From positions 124,001-188,000 of the forward strand of contig JAHBUK010000006.1 of the NCBI GenBank assembly GCA_019638115.1: 64,000 nucleotides of DNA, read 5' to 3'. Shown piece after piece: positions 51,501 through 58,750 of the stretch. Origin of the DNA: Flavobacteriales bacterium (lineage in GTDB: Bacteria > Bacteroidota > Bacteroidia > Flavobacteriales_F > PHOS-HE28). The notes below the pieces were generated by a model. It was not told the origin of the DNA and ran no database searches. It was given only the letters and a program-made list of their open reading frames with translations. The position numbers and the translations under genes are program-made. Positions within the stretch are counted from its first letter, which is position 1, and every line of letters starts with the position of its first letter.

Positions 51501-52887
51501 GGGTGCCGAAGTGCAACGTCCGTTGGCCACGGTGGTCATCGGTGGATTGATCACCGCCACGTTGCTCACGTTGGTGGTGCTGCCTGCGTTGTACGTGCTC
51601 TTCGCGCGCAGCGGCAGAGGCGGAACGAAGGTGGCGGCAGTGGTCGGCGTTCTGGTGCTGGCATTGATCATACCGTCAGCGGCGCAGGCCCAGCAAGGTG
51701 AAACACTGCCGCTGGACAGCGCCCTGCACATGGCCTTCCGCCACAACGGCATGCTGGAGGCCGCCGCGCTCTTCGTGGAACAGGCCGAAGCGAGCAAGGG
51801 CAGCGCGTGGAGCTTCGACAAGACCACCTTCTTCCTGGAGAACGAGGACATCGCTCCGAGCTTCCCGCAGGGCATCTTCAAGATGGGCCTCGCGCAGCGC
51901 ATCGAGTTCCCCACGGTGTACGGTGCGCGCAGTGCCGTGGCCCACGAGCGCGTGGGCTGGGCCGAAGCCCGCTACGATGCCGCGGCGCGCGACCTGGAGC
52001 GCGATGTGCGCATTGCCTGGAACACGCTGGAACAGGCTTCCGCCGAAGCCCGCCAACTGCGCCGACTGGACAGCCTCTATGCCGACCTGGTGCGCGTGGC
52101 CGAACTGCGCCATGCCACCGGTGAAGCGCCGCTGGTGGAGAAAGCCTCGGCCATTGCGCGCCGCCAGCAGGTGGCCGTGCAGCGCGACCGTGCGGACCGT
52201 GCCTTGTCCATCGCGCAGCTGGAACTGCAACGCCTGCTGCGCACCGACCGCCTGCTGCTGCCCGCTGCGGAACAGCCCGTGCCCGATGTGCTTCCCGTGA
52301 TGGACCAGCCGCCCGGCGACCATCCCCTGCTGGAAAGCGCGCGCCGCGAAGTGCGCCTGGCCGAACGCCAGCGCAACGTGGAGCGCCACGCCACCCTGCC
52401 CGACCTCAGCGCGCGCTGGTTCGATCAGCGGCTCTACCTCAACGAAGGCGGCCCCCGCGCGGTGACCGGTGCGGACGATCTCTTCCGCGGCTACAGCCTG
52501 GGCATCGGGTTGCCGATCGCCTTCTGGGACCACCGCTCGCGCATCAAGAGCGCCGGCTTGCAGGAGCGCATCGCCCACGAGCAGGCCGAGCAACTGCGCG
52601 CCGACCTCGATGCCGGCTACCGCTCCGCGCTGGAACGCGCACGGCAGGCCCGCGAGGCATGGCTGGCCTATGATGGTCCGCTTACCGAACAGGCGGGCGT
52701 GATCGAGCGCAGCGCCACCGAAGCCTACAAGGCCGGCGACATCGGCTATGTGGAACTCACCACTCTCCTGGCCCAGAGCACCGACCTGCGCCTGGGCCGC
52801 ATCCAGGCACGGGCCGCCTACATCGAGGCCCTCATCCAACTCGACCACTTCACCGGAACACTGTTCCCCTTCACCCCTGCACGATGA
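48517..52887 (+). CDS. czcA: CzcA-type heavy-metal RND pump fused to a TolC-like outer-membrane factor
   Basis: 1456 residues from ATG 48517 (MINAIIRYSVRHKLAIG). The first ~1035 residues are a complete HME-RND pump: TM1, porter domain 1, the TM4 motif DFGLLVDGAVIIVEA (closer to CzcA/CnrA-type pumps than CusA), a second periplasmic porter domain and TM7-12. Residues about 1036-1061 form a further hydrophobic segment ending IIPSAAQA, like a signal peptide, after which a TolC/CzcC-like outer-membrane factor (about 1062-1456; LEQASAEARQLRRLDSL helix) completes the chain. Fusions of this kind are known in Bacteroidota. It should export Zn, Co, Ni or Cd. The adaptor overlaps by four bases. Confidence 0.93.
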   Translation: MINAIIRYSVRHKLAIGLGTLLLVALGIRAITRLPIDAVPDITNNQVQVITIAPSLATLEVEQFVSYPIERTLGNLPKLHELRSISRFGVSQVTAVFDDDMDPYLARQLVNERLQLVRSDMPPGVQPPYLAPLSTGLGEVYQYVIHPKPGYEDRYDAMALREVQDWIITPQLMGTPGVAEINSFGGFLKQFEVAVDPARLQGMGIGIGDVLAALERNNANTGGAYIERGSTAYYIRGVGLVGGLEDIGRVVIDTPEEGAPLLVRDVATVRLGHAPRYGAMTRNAQGEVVGGIVMMLRGENANTVVKAVKERLAQVEASLPEGLAIEPFLDRASLVDRAIRTVRSNLTEGALIVILLLVLFLGQWRAGFIVASVIPLSFLFALIMMELTGVTGNLMSLGAVDFGLLVDGAVIIVEAVLFQLHRGKLGGMLSQREMDEEVRSSASRMMNAATFGQLIILIVYIPVLTLGGIEGKMFRPMAQTVVYALLGAILLSLTYVPMMSALMLKRRTGPTHNFSDKLMGMLERTYSPVLASALNNRVKVVATAMVLFVVAYLGFQRMGGEFIPQLEEGDFAFHSILPQGASLSASVANNKLLEQKLLQFPEVKLVVGKTGTAEVPTDLMSPEQTDVMIILKEKEEWTTTDDYWTLADTMMKALQTIPGVFFESNQPIQMRFNELMTGVRQDIAIKVYGPDLDTLLRYAQRFADVVERVPGAGPPQVERVSGQPQIVVRPDRERMAALGFDVDELNRTVRAAFAGEPAGLVYENERRFDLVVRADAAARTGIDDVRSLYVRGRNGQLVPLSQVAQVEYEDAPAQITHENAQRRVYVGVNAHGRDVESLVADMRTRVEDKVKLPAGYWYTFGGQFENLLEAKARLAVAVPIALLLILGLLYLTLRSLRDTLIIFTAVPLSAIGGVGALWLRDMPFSISAGVGFIVLFGIAVLNGLVLMTTFQHLATEGLGVIDRVKQGAVMRLRPVLLTASTDAVGFLPMALSSSAGAEVQRPLATVVIGGLITATLLTLVVLPALYVLFARSGRGGTKVAAVVGVLVLALIIPSAAQAQQGETLPLDSALHMAFRHNGMLEAAALFVEQAEASKGSAWSFDKTTFFLENEDIAPSFPQGIFKMGLAQRIEFPTVYGARSAVAHERVGWAEARYDAAARDLERDVRIAWNTLEQASAEARQLRRLDSLYADLVRVAELRHATGEAPLVEKASAIARRQQVAVQRDRADRALSIAQLELQRLLRTDRLLLPAAEQPVPDVLPVMDQPPGDHPLLESARREVRLAERQRNVERHATLPDLSARWFDQRLYLNEGGPRAVTGADDLFRGYSLGIGLPIAFWDHRSRIKSAGLQERIAHEQAEQLRADLDAGYRSALERARQAREAWLAYDGPLTEQAGVIERSATEAYKAGDIGYVELTTLLAQSTDLRLGRIQARAAYIEALIQLDHFTGTLFPFTPAR

Positions 52888-54056
52888 ACCGCTGCATCCC
52901 TACCATTCCCTCCGTTCTCGCCCTGCTGCTGGCGGCCTGTGGCGCACCCGCACCGCAGGAGGAGAACCACCGCGCCCACGCCGGGGAACATGCCCACGAT
53001 GACGAAGTGGTGCTGGACTCCGCGCAACTGGCCACGCTCGGCATCACCACCACTACGGCGCAGATGCGCGTGATGGAAGGCCACCTGCGCCTCACGGGCC
53101 GCGTGATGGCATCGCCCGTGAGCAAGGCCCAGCTCACCAGCCCCATCGGTGCCAAGGTGGTGGCCGTGATGGTGGACGAAGGCGACCACGTGCGCAAGGG
53201 GCAGCCCTTGGTGGCGCTGGCGGACATGGCCTTCATCCGCATGCAGGAGGAATACCTCGCCGTGGAGGCCGACAGCCGCCGTGCCACCGCCGAGCTGGAA
53301 CGCCAGCGCACGCTGATGGAGGGCGAGGCCACCGCACGCAAGACGCTGGAGCAGGCCAGGAGCGATGCGGCCCAGCTCGATGCACGCCGATCGTCCCTCG
53401 CCGCGCAATTGCGTCTGATGGGCGCCGATCCCACGCGCTTGGCGCAGGACGGCATAAGCGAACGTTTCCTGCTGCGCAGCCCCATCGAGGGCCGCGTGAA
53501 CGGCATCCGCGTGTTCCTGGACGGCCGCGTGGAGCCCACCACCGTGCTGCTGGAGGTCATCGACCTGGACCACTTCCACGTACACCTCAACGCATACGAG
53601 CGCGACCTGGCCCTGCTGAAGGAGGGCGTGGAGTTCGACTTCCAGGTGATGAACCTGCCGGGCCGCCGCTTCCGGGGCGACATCTTCAGCATCGGCCGCA
53701 CCTTCGATGCCGATGGCCGGAGCATACCCGTACACGCCCACGTGGAGGAGGGCAGCGAGCAACTGGTGGAAGGCATGAGCGTGGTGGCCATGATCCCCAC
53801 CGGCAGCGCGGAACAACTGGCCGTGCCCGATGCGGCCTTGCAACGCAGCGGCGACAACGGATACCTGTTCCTCCTACGCGGTGAAAAGCCTGGTCACACC
53901 GTGTTCAAGCGGATCACGGTCACGCCGGGCATTTCGCGCGATGGCTTCACGGCGATAACGCTGACCGAGCCACTGCCGGACGGTGCGCGCTTGGCGGCGA
54001 ACGGTGTGTTCTACTTGTGGAGCATGCTGGAGGATGCGGAAGGGCACGACCACTAA
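52884..54056 (+). CDS. czcB: RND efflux periplasmic adaptor (CzcB/CusB-like)
   Basis: 390 residues. It starts MNRCIPTIPSVLALLLAACG with a lipobox (LLAAC) and continues with a His-rich linker (AHAGEHAHDDE) that could bind the exported metal. The membrane-fusion order is visible: MEGHLRLTGRVMASPVSKAQ, the lipoyl-like VVAVMVDEGDHVRKGQPLVA, a coiled-coil hairpin (EADSRRATAELERQRTLMEG) and the beta-barrel/proximal parts with VEGMSVVAMIPTG, ending SMLEDAEGHDH. It joins the inner and outer parts of the preceding pump. Its ATG overlaps the czcA stop. No czcD or metal regulator is near. Confidence 0.93.
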   Translation: MNRCIPTIPSVLALLLAACGAPAPQEENHRAHAGEHAHDDEVVLDSAQLATLGITTTTAQMRVMEGHLRLTGRVMASPVSKAQLTSPIGAKVVAVMVDEGDHVRKGQPLVALADMAFIRMQEEYLAVEADSRRATAELERQRTLMEGEATARKTLEQARSDAAQLDARRSSLAAQLRLMGADPTRLAQDGISERFLLRSPIEGRVNGIRVFLDGRVEPTTVLLEVIDLDHFHVHLNAYERDLALLKEGVEFDFQVMNLPGRRFRGDIFSIGRTFDADGRSIPVHAHVEEGSEQLVEGMSVVAMIPTGSAEQLAVPDAALQRSGDNGYLFLLRGEKPGHTVFKRITVTPGISRDGFTAITLTEPLPDGARLAANGVFYLWSMLEDAEGHDH

Positions 54057-54069
54057 AATGCAGCACCGA

Positions 54070-54969
54070 TCAATCCGCAGACCTCGAGAAGGCTTTCGTC
54101 AATAGGAAGCGGAACTGCTGGCCCAGCAGGTTGATCCGGAAGTTGGGGTCATTGCCGGTGTGGACCAATTCATAGTCCATGCGCGCCATGCCCTTGCGGC
54201 ACAGGTGCTGGATGATGGACAGGTCCGAATCCTGCGTGGATAGCTGGTTGCGCCACTTGTCGATCAGGTCCGTGCTCAGGGGCTTGAAGGAGTTGCCGCT
54301 GAATGCGTTCTTCTCCTCCACGGCATCCTTCACGCGCTCGGGTGCGCGGTAGGTGCCGGGCACGCCGAGGTATGTGCCCAGTTTGGTGAAGGTGGCTTCG
54401 GGTTCGCGCACCAGGTCCTCGTAGCGCACGGTGATGCTGCTGCCATCCGCCGGGGTCAATTCCAGCGCACGGTTCCAACTGCGTGAAAGCGCATACACAT
54501 TGGTGGTGCTCCACGGCATGGTCTTCAAGCTGCCGATAACCGCGCGCGGGTCGCGCACCAGGAAGATCAGGCGTGCCTCCGGGAAGAGTTCACGAATGGC
54601 CGCTTGGTGGAAGATGTGGGGCGGCGATTTCTCGATCCACAGCGGGTCGGTGATGTGCGGTGCCTGGTCCTGCCGATACACGTCCAGCGTGATCAGGAAG
54701 ATGTCCTTCCAGGAGCGGGCCTCGGCGATGATCCGCTTACGCAGCACCTCCTTGTCGAAGGGCATCTTGCGGATGCGGTGGAAGCGCACCCAGCGATCGG
54801 CCAGTTCCTCGCGGTTGGCTGGCGTGTTGGGGTCCAGGCTGCCATGGCGCTGCATGAACACGAAGAAGTGTGTTTCCGGCAGCGCGATGGTGCCCTCGAA
54901 CTGGTTGAGGTGCAATCGCATCACGGTGCTGCCGCTGCGGGGCATGGAAAGCAGGAAAACGATCTTCAT
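54070..54969 (-). CDS. Sulfotransferase family protein
   Basis: 299 residues. It would transfer a sulfuryl group from PAPS to a sugar, lipid or other acceptor. The 5'-phosphosulfate loop is FLLSMPRSGSTVMRLHL near the N-terminus and the 3'-phosphate motif is ARLIFLVRDPRAVIGSLKTM (about 140); VRYEDLVREPEATFTKLGTY follows. In Bacteroidota such genes can act on exopolysaccharides; the cluster at the start of this window is the nearest candidate. It has its own promoter element (54992-55000) and is convergent with czcB, 13 bases apart. Confidence 0.92.
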   Translation of the reverse strand: MKIVFLLSMPRSGSTVMRLHLNQFEGTIALPETHFFVFMQRHGSLDPNTPANREELADRWVRFHRIRKMPFDKEVLRKRIIAEARSWKDIFLITLDVYRQDQAPHITDPLWIEKSPPHIFHQAAIRELFPEARLIFLVRDPRAVIGSLKTMPWSTTNVYALSRSWNRALELTPADGSSITVRYEDLVREPEATFTKLGTYLGVPGTYRAPERVKDAVEEKNAFSGNSFKPLSTDLIDKWRNQLSTQDSDLSIIQHLCRKGMARMDYELVHTGNDPNFRINLLGQQFRFLLTKAFSRSAD

Positions 54970-54991
54970 GTGCGGACCTGGTGAAAGGGCG

Positions 54992-55000
54992 GCAAAGCTA
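54992..55000 (-). promoter_or_regulatory. -7 element TAGCTTTGC upstream of the sulfotransferase gene
   Basis: A full match on the minus strand, 22 bases before the ATG at 54969. Confidence 0.6.
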
Positions 55001-55022
55001 ACCGGAGCGGGGGCAGTGGGGC

Positions 55023-55328
55023 TCAGCGCTTTTCGGGCACCAGCACGTAGATCTCCTCGTTGGCCCGCTTCATCAGGTAGCGCTCCCGGGCGAACTTCTC
55101 CAGCAACTGCTTGTCGTTGCCGAGTTCATCCAGTTGGGCGCGCGTCTCGGTGATCCGTGCGTCCAGCCATTCCTGCTGCTGGCGCATGCGACCCAGTTCG
55201 CGGTGGTTCTTCCAAGTGGTCCACAGGTCGTTGCGGTCGAAGAAGGCGATCCACGCCACCAGCACCAGTACGGCCAAGCCATAGCGATTGCGCAGACGGT
55301 GGGGGATATGGGCTATGAGCTTCTTCAC
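55023..55328 (-). CDS. DivIC/FtsB-like septum formation initiator
   Basis: 101 residues from GTG 55328 (MKKLIAHIPHRLRNRYGLAV). A single membrane helix (YGLAVLVLVAWIAFF, about 16-32) is followed by a coiled coil (MRQQQEWLDARITETRAQLD), then KFARERYLMKRANEEIYVL, the conserved C-terminal motif of DivIC proteins. It acts at the division septum in complex with FtsL and FtsQ. A longer start at 55361 is possible, but a TACTTTCGT element lies six bases before the GTG. Confidence 0.88.
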   Translation of the reverse strand: MKKLIAHIPHRLRNRYGLAVLVLVAWIAFFDRNDLWTTWKNHRELGRMRQQQEWLDARITETRAQLDELGNDKQLLEKFARERYLMKRANEEIYVLVPEKR

Positions 55329-55334
55329 GCAGCC

Positions 55335-55343
55335 ACGAAAGTA
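55335..55343 (-). promoter_or_regulatory. -7 element TACTTTCGT
   Basis: On the minus strand, six bases before the GTG at 55328; supports the shorter form of the septum protein. Confidence 0.5.
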
Positions 55344-55376
55344 CCGGTACACCAAGCGCAACGCCCGATCGGTGGC

Positions 55377-55907
55377 CTACAGTATTCCACGATCGCCCGT
55401 GGACGGATCCGCCTTGCCGCGCGGTCCCAGTTCGATCACCTCCAGTTGTTGTGGTCGGCCATCCTTCAGTTCGAAGCGCAGCGCCGTGCGCATTTGGTGC
55501 CAGCCATGCCGTCCGGCCGCGCCGGGGTTCATGTACAGGCATTTCACGGCCGGGTCGAACTGCACCAGGCAGATGTGCGAATGGCCGCAGATGAAGAGGT
55601 CCGGTGGGTCGCGGCGAAGCTCCTGCAGCACCCGACGATCGTAGCGGGGCGGGCGGCCACCGATGTGCGTCATCCAAACGCGCACCCCTTCCACGGTGAA
55701 GCGCAGGTCCTCCGCGAAGTGCCCCCGCAGCGCGGTGCCATCCACGTTGCCCCATACGGCCCGCAGCGGTTTCCAGCACGCCAGTTCATCGCTTACGGCC
55801 ACATCGCCGATGTCGCCCGCATGCCAGATCTCGTCGCAGTTCGCGAAATGCTCCTTCAGCCGGGTATCCAGCCAGCCGTGCGTGTCACTGAGGAGGCCGA
55901 TGCGCAT
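55377..55907 (-). CDS. Metallophosphoesterase, YfcE/MJ0936 type
   Basis: 176 residues starting MRIGLLSDTHGWLDTRLKEH, which holds the first two metal ligands (D and H). IWHAGDIGDVAV (GD), AVWGNVDGTA (GNxD) and FICGHSHICLVQF (GHSH) give the rest of the dinuclear site. It is a small phosphodiesterase of unknown substrate. The start at 55907 fits the conserved N-terminus; an open frame to 55970 is probably not translated. It has a 48-base gap to the septum gene and is divergent from truA. Confidence 0.93.
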   Translation of the reverse strand: MRIGLLSDTHGWLDTRLKEHFANCDEIWHAGDIGDVAVSDELACWKPLRAVWGNVDGTALRGHFAEDLRFTVEGVRVWMTHIGGRPPRYDRRVLQELRRDPPDLFICGHSHICLVQFDPAVKCLYMNPGAAGRHGWHQMRTALRFELKDGRPQQLEVIELGPRGKADPSTGDRGIL

Positions 55908-55948
55908 GGGGTAAAGATGCGCACCTTCATCCTTCGGCAGCCCACGGA

Positions 55949-55957
55949 TACCTTTGC
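55949..55957 (+). promoter_or_regulatory. -7 element TACCTTTGC upstream of truA
   Basis: A full TAnnTTTG match 24 bases before the ATG at 55982, in the divergent region with the phosphoesterase gene. Confidence 0.6.
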
Positions 55958-55981
55958 GCCCCGCTTGCAAAGGCCCGCACC

Positions 55982-56764
55982 ATGCCCCGCTACTTCCTCG
56001 AACTCGCTTTCAACGGCACGGCTTACCGGGGTTGGCAATTCCAGCCTGCCGCACCCAGCGTTCAGGCCGAGGTGGAAAGGGCCCTGCGTTTCGCCCTGCA
56101 CTTGGAGAAGGTGAACGCCGTGGGTTGCGGACGTACCGATACCGGCGTGCATGCATCGCGCTACTACCTGCATTTCGATGTGCCGGACGACAGGCCCCTG
56201 GAGCAGCGCTTCGCATACAGCCTCAACAGCCTGTTGCCCAAGGATATCGCCATCTACCGCGTGATCCCGGTGGGGGAGAAGGACCACGCCCGCTTCAGCG
56301 CCACTGAACGAGGCTATGCCTACCGCATCCACATCGAGAAGGACCCCTTTCTGCAGGACCGGTCGCACCCCATGCGCCCCCCGCTGGATGTGGACGCCAT
56401 GAACGAGGCATGCACCGTGCTGATCGGGCGGCAGGATTTCAGCAGTTTCTGCAAGGCCGGCAGCGATGCCAAGACCATGCTGTGCGACGTGCGTGAGGCC
56501 CATTGGGTGCACACGCCCAACGGCTACCTGTTCCGCATCAAGGCCGATCGTTTCCTGCGCAACATGGTGCGCGCCGTGGTGGGCACCTGCCTGCGCATCG
56601 GCAAGGGCCAGCAGCCTCCGAGCCACATGGCCGAGGTGCTGCAAGCGCGTGATCGCCACGCTGCGGGTCGCAGTGCACCGGCTTGCGGCTTGTACCTGGA
56701 GCATGTGGTCTATCCCTTTTTGCAACAGGCGGAATCACCCTTGAACACCGGCCTGGCCACATGA
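55982..56764 (+). CDS. truA: tRNA pseudouridine(38-40) synthase
   Basis: 260 residues, typical size. It modifies uridines 38-40 of the tRNA anticodon arm. It has YFLELAFNGTAYRGWQFQP at the N-terminus, the catalytic Asp in GCGRTDTGVHA (about 52), and RFLRNMVRAVVGTCLRIG near the end, the standard motif III. The stop overlaps the ATG of the ABC transporter (56761-56764), so it is translationally coupled to it. Confidence 0.95.
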   Translation: MPRYFLELAFNGTAYRGWQFQPAAPSVQAEVERALRFALHLEKVNAVGCGRTDTGVHASRYYLHFDVPDDRPLEQRFAYSLNSLLPKDIAIYRVIPVGEKDHARFSATERGYAYRIHIEKDPFLQDRSHPMRPPLDVDAMNEACTVLIGRQDFSSFCKAGSDAKTMLCDVREAHWVHTPNGYLFRIKADRFLRNMVRAVVGTCLRIGKGQQPPSHMAEVLQARDRHAAGRSAPACGLYLEHVVYPFLQQAESPLNTGLAT

Positions 56765-58650
56765 GCAACGCAGCTGCCACCACGGCCAACACGCCCCCGC
56801 CGGCCACCGCTTCCGGTTCATCGGCCGGCAAAGCATTCGATGCACGGCTCTTCTCGCGCGTCTTCGCGTTCACCAAGCCCTATCGCAAGGTCTTCCACCT
56901 CACGCTCGCACTCACCATCCTGCTGAGTCTGGTGGGGGTGGTGCGTCCCCTCATCATGGGTTGGATGGTGGACATTGCCGCCAAGGACTACAGCAGCCTC
57001 TTCGTGCTCTCACCGGACTCCGGCATCAATGCGAAGGGCATCGCGTGGGCCGCGCAATGGGTGGCCGATCACCTGGCGCCGGGCACTTGGGAGTTGATCA
57101 TGACCATCGCCATCGTGGTGGTGGTGCTCCTGGTGCTGGAGACCGTGGCCCAGTTCTACCAATCGTATTGGACCAGTTGGTTGGGCCAGGCCGTTACGTA
57201 CGATCTGCGCCAAGCGCTCTACCAGAAGCTCATGGGCTTCAAAATGCGCTGGTTCGATCGCACCCCCGTGGGCACCCTGGTCACTCGCACCGTAAGCGAC
57301 ATCGAGACCATCGAGGCCATCTTCTCCCAAGGGCTCCTGCTCATCCTGGGCGATATCCTGAAGCTCGTGGCCGTGGTGGCCGTCATGTTCCTGGTGAACT
57401 GGAAGTTGGCCCTGCTCAGCCTGGTGCCCATCCCCGTTCTGCTGTGGAGCACCAACATCTTCAAGAACAGCATCCGCAAGAGTTTCCAGGATGTGCGCAC
57501 CCAGGTTGCGCGCCTCAATGCCTTCGTGCAGGAGCACATCCAGGGCATGGCCGTGGTGCAGCTCTTCGGGCGCGAAGTGCAGGAGCAGGGCAAGTTCGAG
57601 GAGATCAACCGCGAGCACCGCAAGGCGCACATCCGCAGCGTGCTCGCCTACAGCATCTTCTTCCCCGTGGTGGAGGTGCTCAGCGCCATCTCCCTGGGTG
57701 TGCTGGTGTGGTGGGGCGTGCGCGATGTGCTCGATGGCTTCACCACTGTGGGTGAGCTCTTCTCCTACATCCTGTTCATCAACATGCTCTACCGGCCCAT
57801 CCGCCAATTAGCCGACCGTTTCAACGTGCTGCAGATGGGTATGGTGGGGAGCGAGCGCGTCTTCAAGGTGCTCGATACCGAGGCGGGCATTCCGGACGAA
57901 GGCACGCTGGATACTGCGGACGTGAAAGGCGAGATCAGCATGGAAGGGCTGTGGTTCGCCTATGAGGAGGACGACTTCGTGCTGAAGGGCATCGACCTGC
58001 ACGTGCAGGCCGGGCATACTGTTGCACTGGTCGGCGCCACAGGCTCGGGCAAGAGCTCGATCATCAATGTGCTGAGCCGGGCCTACGAGTTCCAGCGTGG
58101 CAGCGTGAAGTTGGACGGGCGCGACATCCGCGACCACCGCTTGAAGGACCTGCGCCGCTGCATCGCCGTGGTGCTGCAGGACGTGTTCCTGTTCAGCGAT
58201 ACCGTGCACAACAACATCACGCTGGGCGATCCCGCCGTTTCGCGGGAAGAGGTGATCGCGGCCGCTAAGGAGGTGGGGGCGCACGAGTTCATCATGCGTT
58301 TGCCACAGGGCTACGATACCGAGGTGCGCGAGCGCGGTGGCATCCTGAGCACCGGCCAGCGGCAGCTCATCGCCTTCATTCGGGCGGCCGTGCACAAACC
58401 CCGGGTGCTGGTGCTCGATGAGGCCACCAGCAGCGTGGACAGCCAGAGCGAGCAGCTCATCCAAAGTGCCACCGAGCGTCTTACTCAGGGCCGTACAAGC
58501 ATCGTTATAGCGCACCGGCTTAGCACCGTGCAATCCGCCGATCGCATCGTGGTGCTGGACAAGGGCCGCATCATCGAGCAAGGCAGCCACCAGGAACTGC
58601 TGGCCCTTGGTGGTGCCTACCGCAAGCTCTACGAGTTGCAGTTCCGATAG
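56761..58650 (+). CDS. ABC exporter, fused permease and ATPase (MsbA/multidrug type)
   Basis: 629 residues, one half-transporter that should act as a dimer. Six helices span about 40-360, with an insertion between TM1 and TM2 (YSSLFVLSPDSGINAKGIAW). The ATPase has Walker A VGATGSGKSSIIN, Q-loop in VVLQDVFLFSDTV, signature LSTGQRQLIAF, Walker B RVLVLDEATSSVDS and the switch HRLST. The substrate is unknown: lipid A or lipid carrier flippase, peptide, or drug. Its start overlaps the truA stop (ATGA). Confidence 0.92.
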   Translation: MSNAAATTANTPPPATASGSSAGKAFDARLFSRVFAFTKPYRKVFHLTLALTILLSLVGVVRPLIMGWMVDIAAKDYSSLFVLSPDSGINAKGIAWAAQWVADHLAPGTWELIMTIAIVVVVLLVLETVAQFYQSYWTSWLGQAVTYDLRQALYQKLMGFKMRWFDRTPVGTLVTRTVSDIETIEAIFSQGLLLILGDILKLVAVVAVMFLVNWKLALLSLVPIPVLLWSTNIFKNSIRKSFQDVRTQVARLNAFVQEHIQGMAVVQLFGREVQEQGKFEEINREHRKAHIRSVLAYSIFFPVVEVLSAISLGVLVWWGVRDVLDGFTTVGELFSYILFINMLYRPIRQLADRFNVLQMGMVGSERVFKVLDTEAGIPDEGTLDTADVKGEISMEGLWFAYEEDDFVLKGIDLHVQAGHTVALVGATGSGKSSIINVLSRAYEFQRGSVKLDGRDIRDHRLKDLRRCIAVVLQDVFLFSDTVHNNITLGDPAVSREEVIAAAKEVGAHEFIMRLPQGYDTEVRERGGILSTGQRQLIAFIRAAVHKPRVLVLDEATSSVDSQSEQLIQSATERLTQGRTSIVIAHRLSTVQSADRIVVLDKGRIIEQGSHQELLALGGAYRKLYELQFR

Positions 58651-58681
58651 GAAGCTTCAGGGCTTCATGCTTGGACATTTT

Positions 58682-58708
58682 ACGGGAGGGACAACTTTTC
58701 CTGCCCGT
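58682..58708 (+). terminator. Weak hairpin after the ABC exporter gene
   Basis: ACGGG (58682-58686) pairs with CCCGT (58704-58708), with AGG/CCT extending inward across a bulge. It starts 31 bases after the stop. Only moderate, with no clear T-run. Confidence 0.3.
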
Positions 58709-58750
58709 GATGTGTCTCTATGGCGATCTGCTATTCAAACACTCCGCACC

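Noticed and set aside
48313..51516. Long open frame (1067 codons) on the minus strand opposite czcA
   Set aside because: His/Gln/Arg-rich sequence with no domains, exactly antisense to a conserved pump gene; a GC-driven shadow.
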